DNA of 64,000 nt from Planktothrix paucivesiculata PCC 9631. GTDB taxonomy: Bacteria > Cyanobacteriota > Cyanobacteriia > Cyanobacteriales > Microcoleaceae. A program made the translations under genes and the position numbers. Shown piece after piece: positions 44,370-54,004 of this stretch. Each line of letters starts with the position of its first letter. Position 1 is the stretch's first letter. Location: positions 195,521-259,520 of the forward strand of contig NZ_LR735026.1 in the NCBI RefSeq assembly GCF_900009265.2, read 5' to 3'. Below the pieces are notes generated by a model. That model worked only from the letters and a program-made list of their open reading frames with translations. It made no database searches and was not told the DNA's origin.

Positions 44370-46769
44370 CTATTTATCAATAACCAGCAAGGCTAAAATT
44401 TTATCAAACTCAAAGTTATAGACTAAAGTGGTTATAGCTTCGGTTAAAACCATATTTTCAGGGGGGATTTGTTTGACTAAAATTAGAATGCCACTATCAC
44501 TACATTGGGAAGCATATTCATGGAGTTGTTTGATCCATTTAGGTGGCATTTTTCCTAGGTGTAACTTGATGTCTTCCGTCGGTAAAGTTGCTGATTTTTG
44601 TGAATTTCTAAGTTCCCTATTTTCTCCCTCTTGATAAATATATTCCAGTTTGAGATATTGCTTAACTTTTTCTAAAAGTTGTTCCCTTTGGAATGGTTTG
44701 CGAATAAAATCGTCACAGCCAGCTTCCAAAAGCATCGCCCTATCTTCTTCAAAAGCACTAGCCGTCAGCGCAATAATTACGGTATTGTGGGCGAGGAAAT
44801 CGGCTTTAATTATTTGGGTGGCTTTTAATCCATTCATCACAGGCATCCGCATATCCATAAAAATTAAATCGGGTTTCCAAGTTTGGCAAAGTTCGACCGA
44901 TTGGAGACCATTTTCTGCTTCCTTGACCTGAAAACCTACGCCATTAAGAATTTCTGATAGCAGTAAGCGACTTTCTAAAACATCATCAACAGCCAATATT
45001 TTATAGCTGGGTTGTTGGGGTGCTAAACGAAGGATAGGGGGGTGAAAAACTGAAGAATGAAGGATTGTAGATTCCACCCGTTGCACTAATATTTCAAAGG
45101 TAAAAATTGTTCCTTGATTGACAACACTTTGTACCGTAATATCTCCCCCCATCAATTGAATAAATTTACGGCTAATGGCTAAACCCAATCCGGTTCCTTC
45201 ATGATGTTTGCGCCCCGTTTCTGTTTGGGCAAAGGCTTGAAATAAATGGCTGATTTCTTCTGGGGAAATCCCTAAACCGGTATCTTCTATCTCAAAAATT
45301 ATCATCAATTGATCAGATGTATTTTCGGGTTTTAATTGAGCCCGCAGGGTCACAGAACCTATTTGAGTAAATTTGAGGGCATTGCCTAAAATATTGAGTA
45401 AAACTTGACGTAATTTTCCCTCGTCGGTGCGGACAAACTGAGGAATCTCAGGGGAAATTTCAAAAAGTAGATTTAATCCTTTTTTTACCGATTGAATTTG
45501 TAGAATATTTTGTAAGTTATTGAGAAAAGAAATAAGATTAAAGTCAGTTTTATTTAAGGTGACTCTACCCGCTTCAATTTTAGACATTTCTAAAATATCA
45601 TTAATTAATTCTAAAAGATGACTCCCCGCCCGGTTAATAATTTCTACATAACGTTGATAGTCTGGTTTGAGAGATAAATCATGATTCATTAATTGGGCAA
45701 AACCTAAAATCGCATTCAGGGGCGTTCTTAATTCATGGCTCATATTCGCCAGAAATTCACTTTTAGCTCGGTTAGCAATATCAGCAGCATTCACGGCTTT
45801 CTGTAGGGCTGCTTCTGCTTTTTTACGCTCGATAATTTCAGCTTTGGCTTGTTCAAATAGAGTGGATTGTTGCACCGCGATCGCTAACTGAATACTAATG
45901 TGTTGAATTGATTCAATTTCTGACTGATGCCACTTTCTCGGCTTTTGGCAATGGTGGGCGATCAGAAATCCCCAAAGGCTTGAATCTTTGACAATAGGAA
46001 CTAATAGTTTAGCCTGAACTTTTAACAAGCGTAAAATGTTGTTTAAATCCGGTGTGATTGTGGCTTGATTAATGTCTTCAATTAAAAAGAATTTTTCTTG
46101 ATAATCATCATATTGAAACTCACCTATAAACATTTCTTCGGGAAAAATTTGACCTTTAACACTTGGCCATCCCGGTTCCACTGATTCCGTAATCGCGCTG
46201 CGATTTCCATTCGGTAAAACTTGGTAAATTAACACCCGATCAACAGATAAAAACCGTCGCACTTCTTCAACAGCCGTAGTCAAAATATCTTCTAAATTTA
46301 GAGAAGATCGAATCCGTTCTTGAATAATATTCTCCGCTTTAAGTAAGGAATTTTGTTGAGTTAAGGCTTGAGAAAGTTTCCATATTTTTAGCTGATTTTC
46401 AACTCTTGTAGCTAATTCTTCTAACTCAAAAGGTTTAGTAATATAGTCATTACCTCCAACGGAAAAAGCCTTAACTTTATCAAAAGTTTGGTCTTTGGCA
46501 CTAATAAAAATAATGGGGATTTGACGAGTTTTTTCATGACTTTTTAATTGGGAGCAAACTTCATATCCATCCGGTGCAGGCATCATAATATCAAGTAAAA
46601 TCAGATCCGGGGGGTCTTCTAAAGCGGATTTAATTGCAAAGTTGCCATCCCTGGAAAGTCGGACATTATAGCCCCGACTACTTAAAAACGTATCTAATAA
46701 ACGCAAATTATCGACCGTATCATCTACTACTAAGATATTGGCGCTTTGTTCCCCGTTAAAAATACTCAT
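44370..46769 (-). CDS. Hybrid sensor histidine kinase with N- and C-terminal receiver domains
   Basis: A 799-residue hybrid kinase in the cytoplasm with no membrane helix. Order: REC at about 10-125 (ILVVDDTVDNLRLL, DLILLDIMMPAPDG); GAF at about 155-310, close to phytochrome-type GAF; HisKA with SEFLANMSHELRTPLNAILGF; HATPase with GTGLGLAISRKFIQLMGGDITV; and a second REC with LAVDDVLESRLLL and DLIFMDMRMPVMNGL. I use ATG 46769, eight bases after the upstream gene's stop; the ATG at 46814 would overlap. It is downstream of the giant kinase and likely co-transcribed. Confidence 0.92.
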   Translation of the reverse strand: MSIFNGEQSANILVVDDTVDNLRLLDTFLSSRGYNVRLSRDGNFAIKSALEDPPDLILLDIMMPAPDGYEVCSQLKSHEKTRQIPIIFISAKDQTFDKVKAFSVGGNDYITKPFELEELATRVENQLKIWKLSQALTQQNSLLKAENIIQERIRSSLNLEDILTTAVEEVRRFLSVDRVLIYQVLPNGNRSAITESVEPGWPSVKGQIFPEEMFIGEFQYDDYQEKFFLIEDINQATITPDLNNILRLLKVQAKLLVPIVKDSSLWGFLIAHHCQKPRKWHQSEIESIQHISIQLAIAVQQSTLFEQAKAEIIERKKAEAALQKAVNAADIANRAKSEFLANMSHELRTPLNAILGFAQLMNHDLSLKPDYQRYVEIINRAGSHLLELINDILEMSKIEAGRVTLNKTDFNLISFLNNLQNILQIQSVKKGLNLLFEISPEIPQFVRTDEGKLRQVLLNILGNALKFTQIGSVTLRAQLKPENTSDQLMIIFEIEDTGLGISPEEISHLFQAFAQTETGRKHHEGTGLGLAISRKFIQLMGGDITVQSVVNQGTIFTFEILVQRVESTILHSSVFHPPILRLAPQQPSYKILAVDDVLESRLLLSEILNGVGFQVKEAENGLQSVELCQTWKPDLIFMDMRMPVMNGLKATQIIKADFLAHNTVIIALTASAFEEDRAMLLEAGCDDFIRKPFQREQLLEKVKQYLKLEYIYQEGENRELRNSQKSATLPTEDIKLHLGKMPPKWIKQLHEYASQCSDSGILILVKQIPPENMVLTEAITTLVYNFEFDKILALLVIDK

Positions 46770-46777
46770 TTTCGCAT

Positions 46778-49700
46778 TTATTTTTGTACTTTGGCTGATT
46801 GAATTAAATCCCATAGTGTGGAATGGTCAAAATCATCAACAAACCTCTGTATCGCTTCGGATAAAACGGGGTCGTTGGCACTAATCTCTTTTGAAATGGA
46901 CTCGATTAAACTGGTATTGAGGCGGATTACAGCCTGCTCTAATTGATTGATTAACTCAGGGGTCAAAGCCCCTAAACGGGTTAATAGGGACACTGACAAA
47001 ATTTCGGGATTAGGATTGATAGAATTTGAGGTTTCCTCTAATGGTAACTCCCCTCCACTATAACCCATTTTAACGTCAATTTGTCCAGAGATAGCTGCAA
47101 AAATATCTGCTTCTGAAAAAGGTTTACTGATCAGATAATCATAGCCCATTGCTCGATTTTGATCGGAGTCTGGATCAAAAAGACTGGCAGTAATCGCAAT
47201 AATTTTAACGGGTTTAAAGGGTTCTAATTCTGCTTTTTCTCGCTCTTTTTCTCGAATTTTCTGGGTGACTTTATCTCCTTTTTGGGTCAGCATTTGTACA
47301 TCAATTAAAATTAAATCAGGTTGCCAAGTTTCCCAGGTTTGAATCCCCTCGATCTCGTTGCTTGCTTCCCTAATATCTAAATTCAAAGGTTGCAGGAGTT
47401 CAATCAGCAAAAGTCGGGTATCGGGATGATTGTCAATAATTAAAATTTTATGGTTTTGGGCATCGGGTTCTAAGGCAATCACTTGACTATTATTTTCTGA
47501 GTTTTCTAAATCAGACCCCGCCATGGATTGATAAGGAATATTAACCTTAAAAATTGTTCCTGTTCCTACTTCACTTTCCACGTTGATTTTTCCTCCCATC
47601 AGTTGAATAAAATGATGACTAATTGCTAATCCTAAGCCCGTTCCTCCTTGCACTTGCTGTCCAGCTTTTGTTTGAATAAAAGGTTGAAAAACTTTTTCCA
47701 AGTCATCCGAAAAAATCCCACATCCTTGGTCTTCAACTTCAAACTCAAGGGAATTTTGAGGGTTTATTAGTTTGAGTTTAGCGCGCAAACTAATCCGACC
47801 AAACGAGGTAAACTTAAAGGCATTACTGAGTAAATTAATTAAGACTTGACGTAACTTAATCTCATCATAAAATACCGTCTCTGGAAGATCGGAACCGTAC
47901 TCCAAAACAAAATCCAATCTTTTTTCCCGCGCCTTTAAATCAAACATCTCTTTTAAATTTTTCAGAAAGTTAAAGAGGTTGAAATTCAGGGGATTTAGGG
48001 TAGTAAATCCCGATTCAATTTTAGCCATATCCAAGACATCACTAATTAATGCTAATAGATGTTCGGCACTACGATGAATAATCTGAATCTTTTCTCGGTG
48101 TTCTGAGCTTAAATCCGAACTTTTTAGCAGCACTTGAGTAAAACCAAGAATGGCATTCAACGGCGATCGCAATTCATGACTCATATTTGCCAAAAAGGTA
48201 CTTTTAGAGTCGGCGGCGGCTTCTGCTTTTTGTTTGGCGATCACTAATTCAGCCGTGCGTTCTGACACTTTGGTTTCCAAAGTTCGATTAGATTCTGCTA
48301 AATTTGCATAAAGTTTAGCATTTTCAATGGCGATCGCAGCCTGGGTTGATAAAAGTTTTAATATTTCTAAACGATCTCGGGTAAATGCACCCATCGCCAG
48401 ATTATTTTCTAAATACATAATACTGGTTAGTCGTCCTTGATTAATCAACGGTAAACAGAGAATCGATTTAGACTGTTTCGCCCTAATATAAGGATCACTG
48501 ATAAATTTTCCTTCGCAACTCGCATTTTTTAAAACAACGGTTTCTCCTGTATTAATAACATAGTTAATAATGGAATGAGCCACCAAAAAACTTTGATCGA
48601 CTGAAATAGATTGTAATACCTTAATTGCTTTAGAATCGGCTGAACCTTCGGCTTCAATCAACCATTGATTTTCGGTTTTTACAATTAAATATCCCAGTTG
48701 CGCCCCAGCATTTTCAATCAAAATTTTCATTAAAATGGTAAGCAATTTATCGATTAAAATTTCACCCGAAATCGCCTGGGATGCTTTAATCACCGCAGCT
48801 AAATCTAATACTTTATCCGATTGGGTTCCCGTTGTGGATTGAGAATTGATATTCAGGGTATGATGAATATTTGTGATTGTGGATAAAGAGGAAATTAACT
48901 GGGGATATTTAGTTTCTAAATCGTCAACTTTTGCCTTAGCTCCCCAACGCTTGTAAAGATAGTGGGCTTCTTTCATATAAGTTTGAGCAATTTTTAACCG
49001 ACCGCGCCCTAAATAAAACTCAGCCGCTAATTCATAGGCTAATGCTTCTTCTTGAATAAATTTATTTTCTGCCGCCCTATGAATGGCTTTTTCATAATAG
49101 TCTTCTGCTTCTAGGATTTTTCCCATAACCCGGGATTTTTCTGCCTCGACTAAGTAAAACTTATTCAGGAAATTTGCTGGGGCATGATCAGCCCATTTTT
49201 GCATTTTATTTTGATTTTGATTAACTCGATTAATCCAAAGTTCGGTTTCAGAACTTACTGCTGAAGTTAATAATCTTAAATGCACCAAAGAATCATAAAA
49301 ATAGAAAATAGGAACGACGATCATTCCCATCACACCCTCTAAATGTTGTTCTGCAAGAATAGCATTATCTTGAGCTTGATTATCCTGACCAAATAGATAG
49401 GATAAAATCAGTTTATTCAGGTAAAAAAAGTTGATTTGAACTCGATCACTGCTGGAAATAGCCCTGGGAAGTGATAGTTTTTCGTTATAAATATTACCCG
49501 TTAACTGTGTGGGATTTTCCGATTCTCCTAACAAGTTTTGAATAGCTTGCCAAAATATGGCAATCCAATTCACGGCGGCTTCTTGTGTTTGGCTAATGGC
49601 TTCACTATAACTTGCCATTTCTTGTTCAATATCTCTTAATTCATGACCGACAAAATAGGGACTTACACAAACCCAAAATCCACAGTAACTAGAAAACTCT

Positions 49701-52700
49701 AATTCTCCATTTTCTAATCCACTATAATAGCCTTCAATAGCAATTGATCGGATTTTCTGACAATGATCTTTCCAAGCAATAATATGACCTGCTAAAGCAT
49801 CATCTACTTTTGCCTTAATTTTTTGGGCGTTTAGTTTTTTAACTAAATTGGAAGCTAAGATCCCAAATTGATAACCAGACTCAATATCTTCGATAACTCC
49901 ACATAAAAGAGCACCATAACAGGCATAACCCATGGCGGATTCCGTGGTATTGCCATATTGGATTGATAAATTAATCTGTGATGTAGTTACTAACAAGAAT
50001 AACTCAGGATCGGAAATATAGGCTGAGGCGGTTATACTTGAAAGAATATACATCGCTGCTAAGGCTTGAGAATCCACCATCAGAGGCAGATTAATTAAAT
50101 CTTTGATTTGATATTCATTCAAGAGTAAAGCAGTCTGTTTTAAGCTATTATTAATATCTGAATGATTGGGTTTTTCAGGTAAGCTGATTCTCAATATTTT
50201 TAGTGCTTCTAAGCCAATTTTAATCGCGGCTTTGAGGTCTCCTTGAGACACCAATGCTTGAATTTTAGCATCATAAACTTTTACTGTGTCCAGGGCATTT
50301 TTAGCCTGATTTAAAATAATATTTCCCCAGGTTTCCATTTCCTGAAAGTCACCCTTGAGATAGGCGACTTCTATGGCCGCTTGATGCAATGCTAAAGTTA
50401 AGGGATATGCCGTTTGCCAACTGGTTTGATCGAGGAAGTTTAGCCCTTGATTAAAATATTCGGCCGCGGCTTCATAGGCATTGGCAGATTTGGCTTTTTT
50501 ACCCGCGATTAAATTCAGTTTTGCGATCGCATTTTCGTCTATTTTTTGTCCTAAAACTGATGCTATATTCTGCCTATTTACCAAACCCAAATTTAAGTGA
50601 TCAACAATTTCAAAAACTTCCTCAGACAGTATTTCTGGCTGAATATTTTCTAATAATAGACAACCGATTTGTAAATGAATTTCTTGTTTTTGAATAGGGT
50701 CAATTAAAGCATAAGCCGCTTGTTGTACCCGGTCATGGGAAAATTTATAATCTTGGATTAAGAGTTGATCATCTAACTCCGAATTAGTTAAGATTAATCC
50801 AGATTCTAAGGCAAAACTTAACTCTTTGTAAACTTTAGACGCAGAGCTTTTACTAATGATAGTCAGAGTATTTAAGTCAAAAAAAGCTCCTATACAAGCT
50901 GCAAATTGCAAGGTTTCTTGAGTTAATTCTGGAAGTTTTTTAATTTTATTAATCATCAAATTTACAACATTATCTGTAATATTTTGATCTTCAATTTTGT
51001 CAATATCCCAGTGCCAAAAACCTTTTGATCTTTTGCCATAAGTAAAACTTAATAGATTTTCACTGTGGAGCATTTTGAGAAATTCATTCATAAAAAAAGG
51101 ATTTCCCTCGGTTTTTTTCAGGACTAATTCTGCCAAGGATTTTACAGATACAATGTCACCGTATAAAGTATCCGCAATTAGTTGACTCACTGCTTCTAAA
51201 GTTAGGGGTTTTAAATGAATATAATTAATTTTTAATTCCGCCTGATTCAGTTGATTAATCATTAGCATCAAGGAATGAGTTGGATGGATTTCGTTATCTC
51301 GATAAGCCCCAATGATTAATAAGTTTTGAATATTGCCATCCGTTAGAATGAGTTCAATTAATTTCAGACTAGCCCCATCTGTCCACTGCAAATCATCCAG
51401 AAAAATCACTAAAGGATTATCTTTTGTACAGAGGGCTTGAATAAAATTTTTAAAAACAAAATTAAACCGATTTTGAGATTCTTGTAACCCGATTTCAGCT
51501 ACCGGAGACTGCTTGCCAATGATTAATTCTACATCGGGAATTACATCAATAATCACCTGTCCATTAATTCCCAATACAGTTAATAATTTTTCGCGCCATT
51601 GATTAAGTTGTTCGGAACTTTCACTTAATAGTTGTTTAACTAATTCTTTAAAGGCATTGACAACAGCAAAATAGGGAATATTTCGCTGAAGTTGATCAAA
51701 TTTCCCTGAAATAAAATAACCTTTTTTTTCCGTAATGGGTTGATAAATTTCCTGAACTAAAGATGATTTACCAATCCCGGCATAACCTGTAACTAAAATC
51801 ATCTCAATTTTATGATTTTCTGTTTCTCCTTTCCTGATTTTTTGCTGTTCCGAAGATGTGACACGGGCAAAGGCAGTTAGGAGTTGATGCACTTCGGTTT
51901 CCCGTCCATAAAGCCTTTGGGAAACTTGAAATTTATCCGTAATATCTTGAGTAGCTAAGGGAAAATTCTGGATAATTTTATCTGTTTGTAACTGGTTTAA
52001 ACAGTATTCTAAATCCGCTTGAATTCCCAAGGTACTTTGATATCGATTCCCAGCTATTTTTTCCATTAATTTCATCACAATTTTTGATAAAACCATCGGA
52101 ATTGTGGGCTGAATTTCATGGGGCGGAATCGGTTGTTTCGCAATATGACAATGGACTAACTCTAAAGAATCTTGGGTTTCAAATGGTAAGTGTCCGGTCA
52201 AGAGTTCATAAAAAGTTACTCCCAAAGAATAAAAATCGGTGCGATAATCTAAGGAGCAGTTCATTCGTCCGGTTTGTTCTGGGGAGATATAAGCTAAAGT
52301 CCCTTCCAGAAGATTGGGATTTTTCAGGATGGGATTTTCACGGGTGAAGGTTGTGGAAATTCCAAAATCAATAATTTTTAGTTTTTCTCCCTTGGGGTTA
52401 AATACAATATTGGCAGGATTAATATCTTTATGAATAACCCCAGAAGCATGAATTTCTCCCAGGATTTTAGTGAGTTTAATGGCAATTTTTAGAAATTGAT
52501 CAGTAGAAAAAATATATTGTTTTTCAGGAGTAGAATGATTCTGAATAAATTGATTTAGGGAGGATGCACCAAAATCCTCCAAAATAATCATAAATCTTCT
52601 TTGATAAGTTTCTAAACTATAGACTTTAATCACCCCATCTATATTCAGATTTTGGGTGATTTGATATTCTTGCTTATAGCGGGTCAGTTCACTAGAAGTG

Positions 52701-52831
52701 GGATAATCTTCTTTGAGGACTTTGAGAATTATAGGTTGATGATCTTCTTGACGAATTCCTCGATAGACCACTGAATTACCACTTTGATAAATTTGCTCAA
52801 TAATTTGATAGTTAGAAATTGGGGTATTCAT
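46778..52831 (-). CDS. Giant HstK-type Ser/Thr-His hybrid kinase
   Basis: A 2017-residue multidomain signalling protein. Order: Ser/Thr kinase (about 7-270) with VIHKDINPANIVF and IIDFGIST; AAA-type ATPase (about 340-620) with GYAGIGKSSL and LVIFLDDLQWTDGAS; long helical/TPR-like region; GAF (about 1390-1545); HisKA STFLANMSHELRSPLNAILGF; HATPase GGTGLGLAISHHFIQLMGG; a C-terminal REC with DLILIDVQM. All catalytic motifs seem intact. The layout matches cyanobacterial HstK-type proteins and AAA-kinase regulators. ATG at 52831. A second hybrid kinase gene follows. Confidence 0.93.
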   Translation of the reverse strand: MNTPISNYQIIEQIYQSGNSVVYRGIRQEDHQPIILKVLKEDYPTSSELTRYKQEYQITQNLNIDGVIKVYSLETYQRRFMIILEDFGASSLNQFIQNHSTPEKQYIFSTDQFLKIAIKLTKILGEIHASGVIHKDINPANIVFNPKGEKLKIIDFGISTTFTRENPILKNPNLLEGTLAYISPEQTGRMNCSLDYRTDFYSLGVTFYELLTGHLPFETQDSLELVHCHIAKQPIPPHEIQPTIPMVLSKIVMKLMEKIAGNRYQSTLGIQADLEYCLNQLQTDKIIQNFPLATQDITDKFQVSQRLYGRETEVHQLLTAFARVTSSEQQKIRKGETENHKIEMILVTGYAGIGKSSLVQEIYQPITEKKGYFISGKFDQLQRNIPYFAVVNAFKELVKQLLSESSEQLNQWREKLLTVLGINGQVIIDVIPDVELIIGKQSPVAEIGLQESQNRFNFVFKNFIQALCTKDNPLVIFLDDLQWTDGASLKLIELILTDGNIQNLLIIGAYRDNEIHPTHSLMLMINQLNQAELKINYIHLKPLTLEAVSQLIADTLYGDIVSVKSLAELVLKKTEGNPFFMNEFLKMLHSENLLSFTYGKRSKGFWHWDIDKIEDQNITDNVVNLMINKIKKLPELTQETLQFAACIGAFFDLNTLTIISKSSASKVYKELSFALESGLILTNSELDDQLLIQDYKFSHDRVQQAAYALIDPIQKQEIHLQIGCLLLENIQPEILSEEVFEIVDHLNLGLVNRQNIASVLGQKIDENAIAKLNLIAGKKAKSANAYEAAAEYFNQGLNFLDQTSWQTAYPLTLALHQAAIEVAYLKGDFQEMETWGNIILNQAKNALDTVKVYDAKIQALVSQGDLKAAIKIGLEALKILRISLPEKPNHSDINNSLKQTALLLNEYQIKDLINLPLMVDSQALAAMYILSSITASAYISDPELFLLVTTSQINLSIQYGNTTESAMGYACYGALLCGVIEDIESGYQFGILASNLVKKLNAQKIKAKVDDALAGHIIAWKDHCQKIRSIAIEGYYSGLENGELEFSSYCGFWVCVSPYFVGHELRDIEQEMASYSEAISQTQEAAVNWIAIFWQAIQNLLGESENPTQLTGNIYNEKLSLPRAISSSDRVQINFFYLNKLILSYLFGQDNQAQDNAILAEQHLEGVMGMIVVPIFYFYDSLVHLRLLTSAVSSETELWINRVNQNQNKMQKWADHAPANFLNKFYLVEAEKSRVMGKILEAEDYYEKAIHRAAENKFIQEEALAYELAAEFYLGRGRLKIAQTYMKEAHYLYKRWGAKAKVDDLETKYPQLISSLSTITNIHHTLNINSQSTTGTQSDKVLDLAAVIKASQAISGEILIDKLLTILMKILIENAGAQLGYLIVKTENQWLIEAEGSADSKAIKVLQSISVDQSFLVAHSIINYVINTGETVVLKNASCEGKFISDPYIRAKQSKSILCLPLINQGRLTSIMYLENNLAMGAFTRDRLEILKLLSTQAAIAIENAKLYANLAESNRTLETKVSERTAELVIAKQKAEAAADSKSTFLANMSHELRSPLNAILGFTQVLLKSSDLSSEHREKIQIIHRSAEHLLALISDVLDMAKIESGFTTLNPLNFNLFNFLKNLKEMFDLKAREKRLDFVLEYGSDLPETVFYDEIKLRQVLINLLSNAFKFTSFGRISLRAKLKLINPQNSLEFEVEDQGCGIFSDDLEKVFQPFIQTKAGQQVQGGTGLGLAISHHFIQLMGGKINVESEVGTGTIFKVNIPYQSMAGSDLENSENNSQVIALEPDAQNHKILIIDNHPDTRLLLIELLQPLNLDIREASNEIEGIQTWETWQPDLILIDVQMLTQKGDKVTQKIREKEREKAELEPFKPVKIIAITASLFDPDSDQNRAMGYDYLISKPFSEADIFAAISGQIDVKMGYSGGELPLEETSNSINPNPEILSVSLLTRLGALTPELINQLEQAVIRLNTSLIESISKEISANDPVLSEAIQRFVDDFDHSTLWDLIQSAKVQK

Positions 52832-53135
52832 CTCTTATTGTTGGGCAATTTTATATTTTAGCCAGTATTTCCAGTATGCCAAAGGCTATAGATACTGGTA
52901 CGGTATGAGCCCCATTCGACTCCGCTCATGACAGGCCCTTCGACTATGCTCAGGAGAGCCTTCGACTTCACTCAGGAGAGCGTTTACAATTTAGATGTTT
53001 GACGGCTTAATAACTTATTATAACTCTAATTGATAGAATAAATAAATATTTTAATTTGAAATCAAAATATTGACTAAAATTTCAATTTGAACTAAAATTA
53101 AATATGTTAATAAAATTTAAAGGAATTACTGCTCT
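52832..53135. other. Intergenic region with repeats and A+T-rich promoter zone
   Basis: No gene. A 23-base unit (about TTCGACTATGCTCAGGAGAGC) occurs three times in tandem with changes at 52911-52981. The following 150 bases before the methylase start are extremely A+T-rich, with two AATTTGAA copies that could be regulatory. Confidence 0.5.
52911..52981. repeat. Imperfect tandem repeat of 23-bp unit (CTTCGACTNNNCTCAGGAGAG)
   Basis: Three degenerate copies: ATTCGACTCCGCTCATGACAGGC, CTTCGACTATGCTCAGGAGAGC, CTTCGACTTCACTCAGGAGAGC. This 'CTTCGACT...CTCAGGAGAG' motif is a familiar dispersed repeat in cyanobacteria. It marks the border between the kinase gene and the restriction-modification genes. 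Confidence 0.65.
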
Positions 53136-53999
53136 GTGACGGCGAAAAAAAATCCCCTGGTTAAACCTTTTTTGAAATGGGCAGGAGGCAAACGGCAATT
53201 ATTACCTGAAATCCTAAAATATATTCCTAAAAATATTGCTAAGACTACATATTTTGAACCCTTTTTGGGGGGAGGTGCACTTTTATTTGAGTTACAGCCT
53301 AAAAAAGCAATTGTTAATGATAGTAATGGCGAATTAATTAATTGTTATCGAGTGATTCAAGATCAGGTTGAAGAACTCATCGAGATTTTAAAAGATCACA
53401 AAGCCAGAAATTCAAAAGAATACTATGATTATCTTCGTGAAAGAGATCGTTTTAAAAAAGACTATCTTAAATTCTCTGAAGCCGAAAAAGCAGCTAGAAT
53501 TATTTATTTAAACAAAACTTGTTACAATGGATTATTTAGAGTGAACTCTAAAGGACAGTTTAATGTTCCTTTTGGTCGTTATAAAAATCCCAATATATTA
53601 GACGAGGCTGTATTAAGAGGAGTTAATGATTATTTGAATCAAAATACAGTAACTTTTTTAAATATTGATTTTGCTGAAGCCGTTGAAGATGCAAAAAAAG
53701 GCGATTTTATCTATTTTGATCCTCCCTATGATCCCGTTTCTAATACCGCTTCTTTCACCGGATATGATGTTAATGGATTTAATCAGAATGAACAAAGACG
53801 TTTAAAACAAGTTGTTGATGAATTGACAGAAAAAGGATGTAATGTAATGTTGAGTAACTCAGCCACAGATTTTATTTTAGATTTATATAAAGATTATACA
53901 ACAAAAATCGTTTCTGCAACCCGCAGTATTAATTCTAATGCTCTTAAACGAGGTAAAATTAATGAGGTTTTAGTGTTAAATTATGATCCCAAACATTAA
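53136..53999 (+). CDS. Type II DNA adenine-N6 methyltransferase (Dam/DpnII-like)
   Basis: A 287-residue adenine methyltransferase of the D12 class. KPFLKWAGGKRQLLPEI (about 10-26) and FLGGG at 43-47 are the SAM-binding motifs, and DPPY at 195-198 is catalytic. The family (M.DpnII/Dam) usually methylates GATC, so that is the likely target; the sequence alone does not prove it. GTG at 53136 is the start. The restriction enzyme gene begins 5 bases after its stop. A+T content looks higher than neighbours, suggesting transfer. Confidence 0.92.
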   Translation: MTAKKNPLVKPFLKWAGGKRQLLPEILKYIPKNIAKTTYFEPFLGGGALLFELQPKKAIVNDSNGELINCYRVIQDQVEELIEILKDHKARNSKEYYDYLRERDRFKKDYLKFSEAEKAARIIYLNKTCYNGLFRVNSKGQFNVPFGRYKNPNILDEAVLRGVNDYLNQNTVTFLNIDFAEAVEDAKKGDFIYFDPPYDPVSNTASFTGYDVNGFNQNEQRRLKQVVDELTEKGCNVMLSNSATDFILDLYKDYTTKIVSATRSINSNALKRGKINEVLVLNYDPKH

Positions 54000-54004
54000 A
54001 ATAC

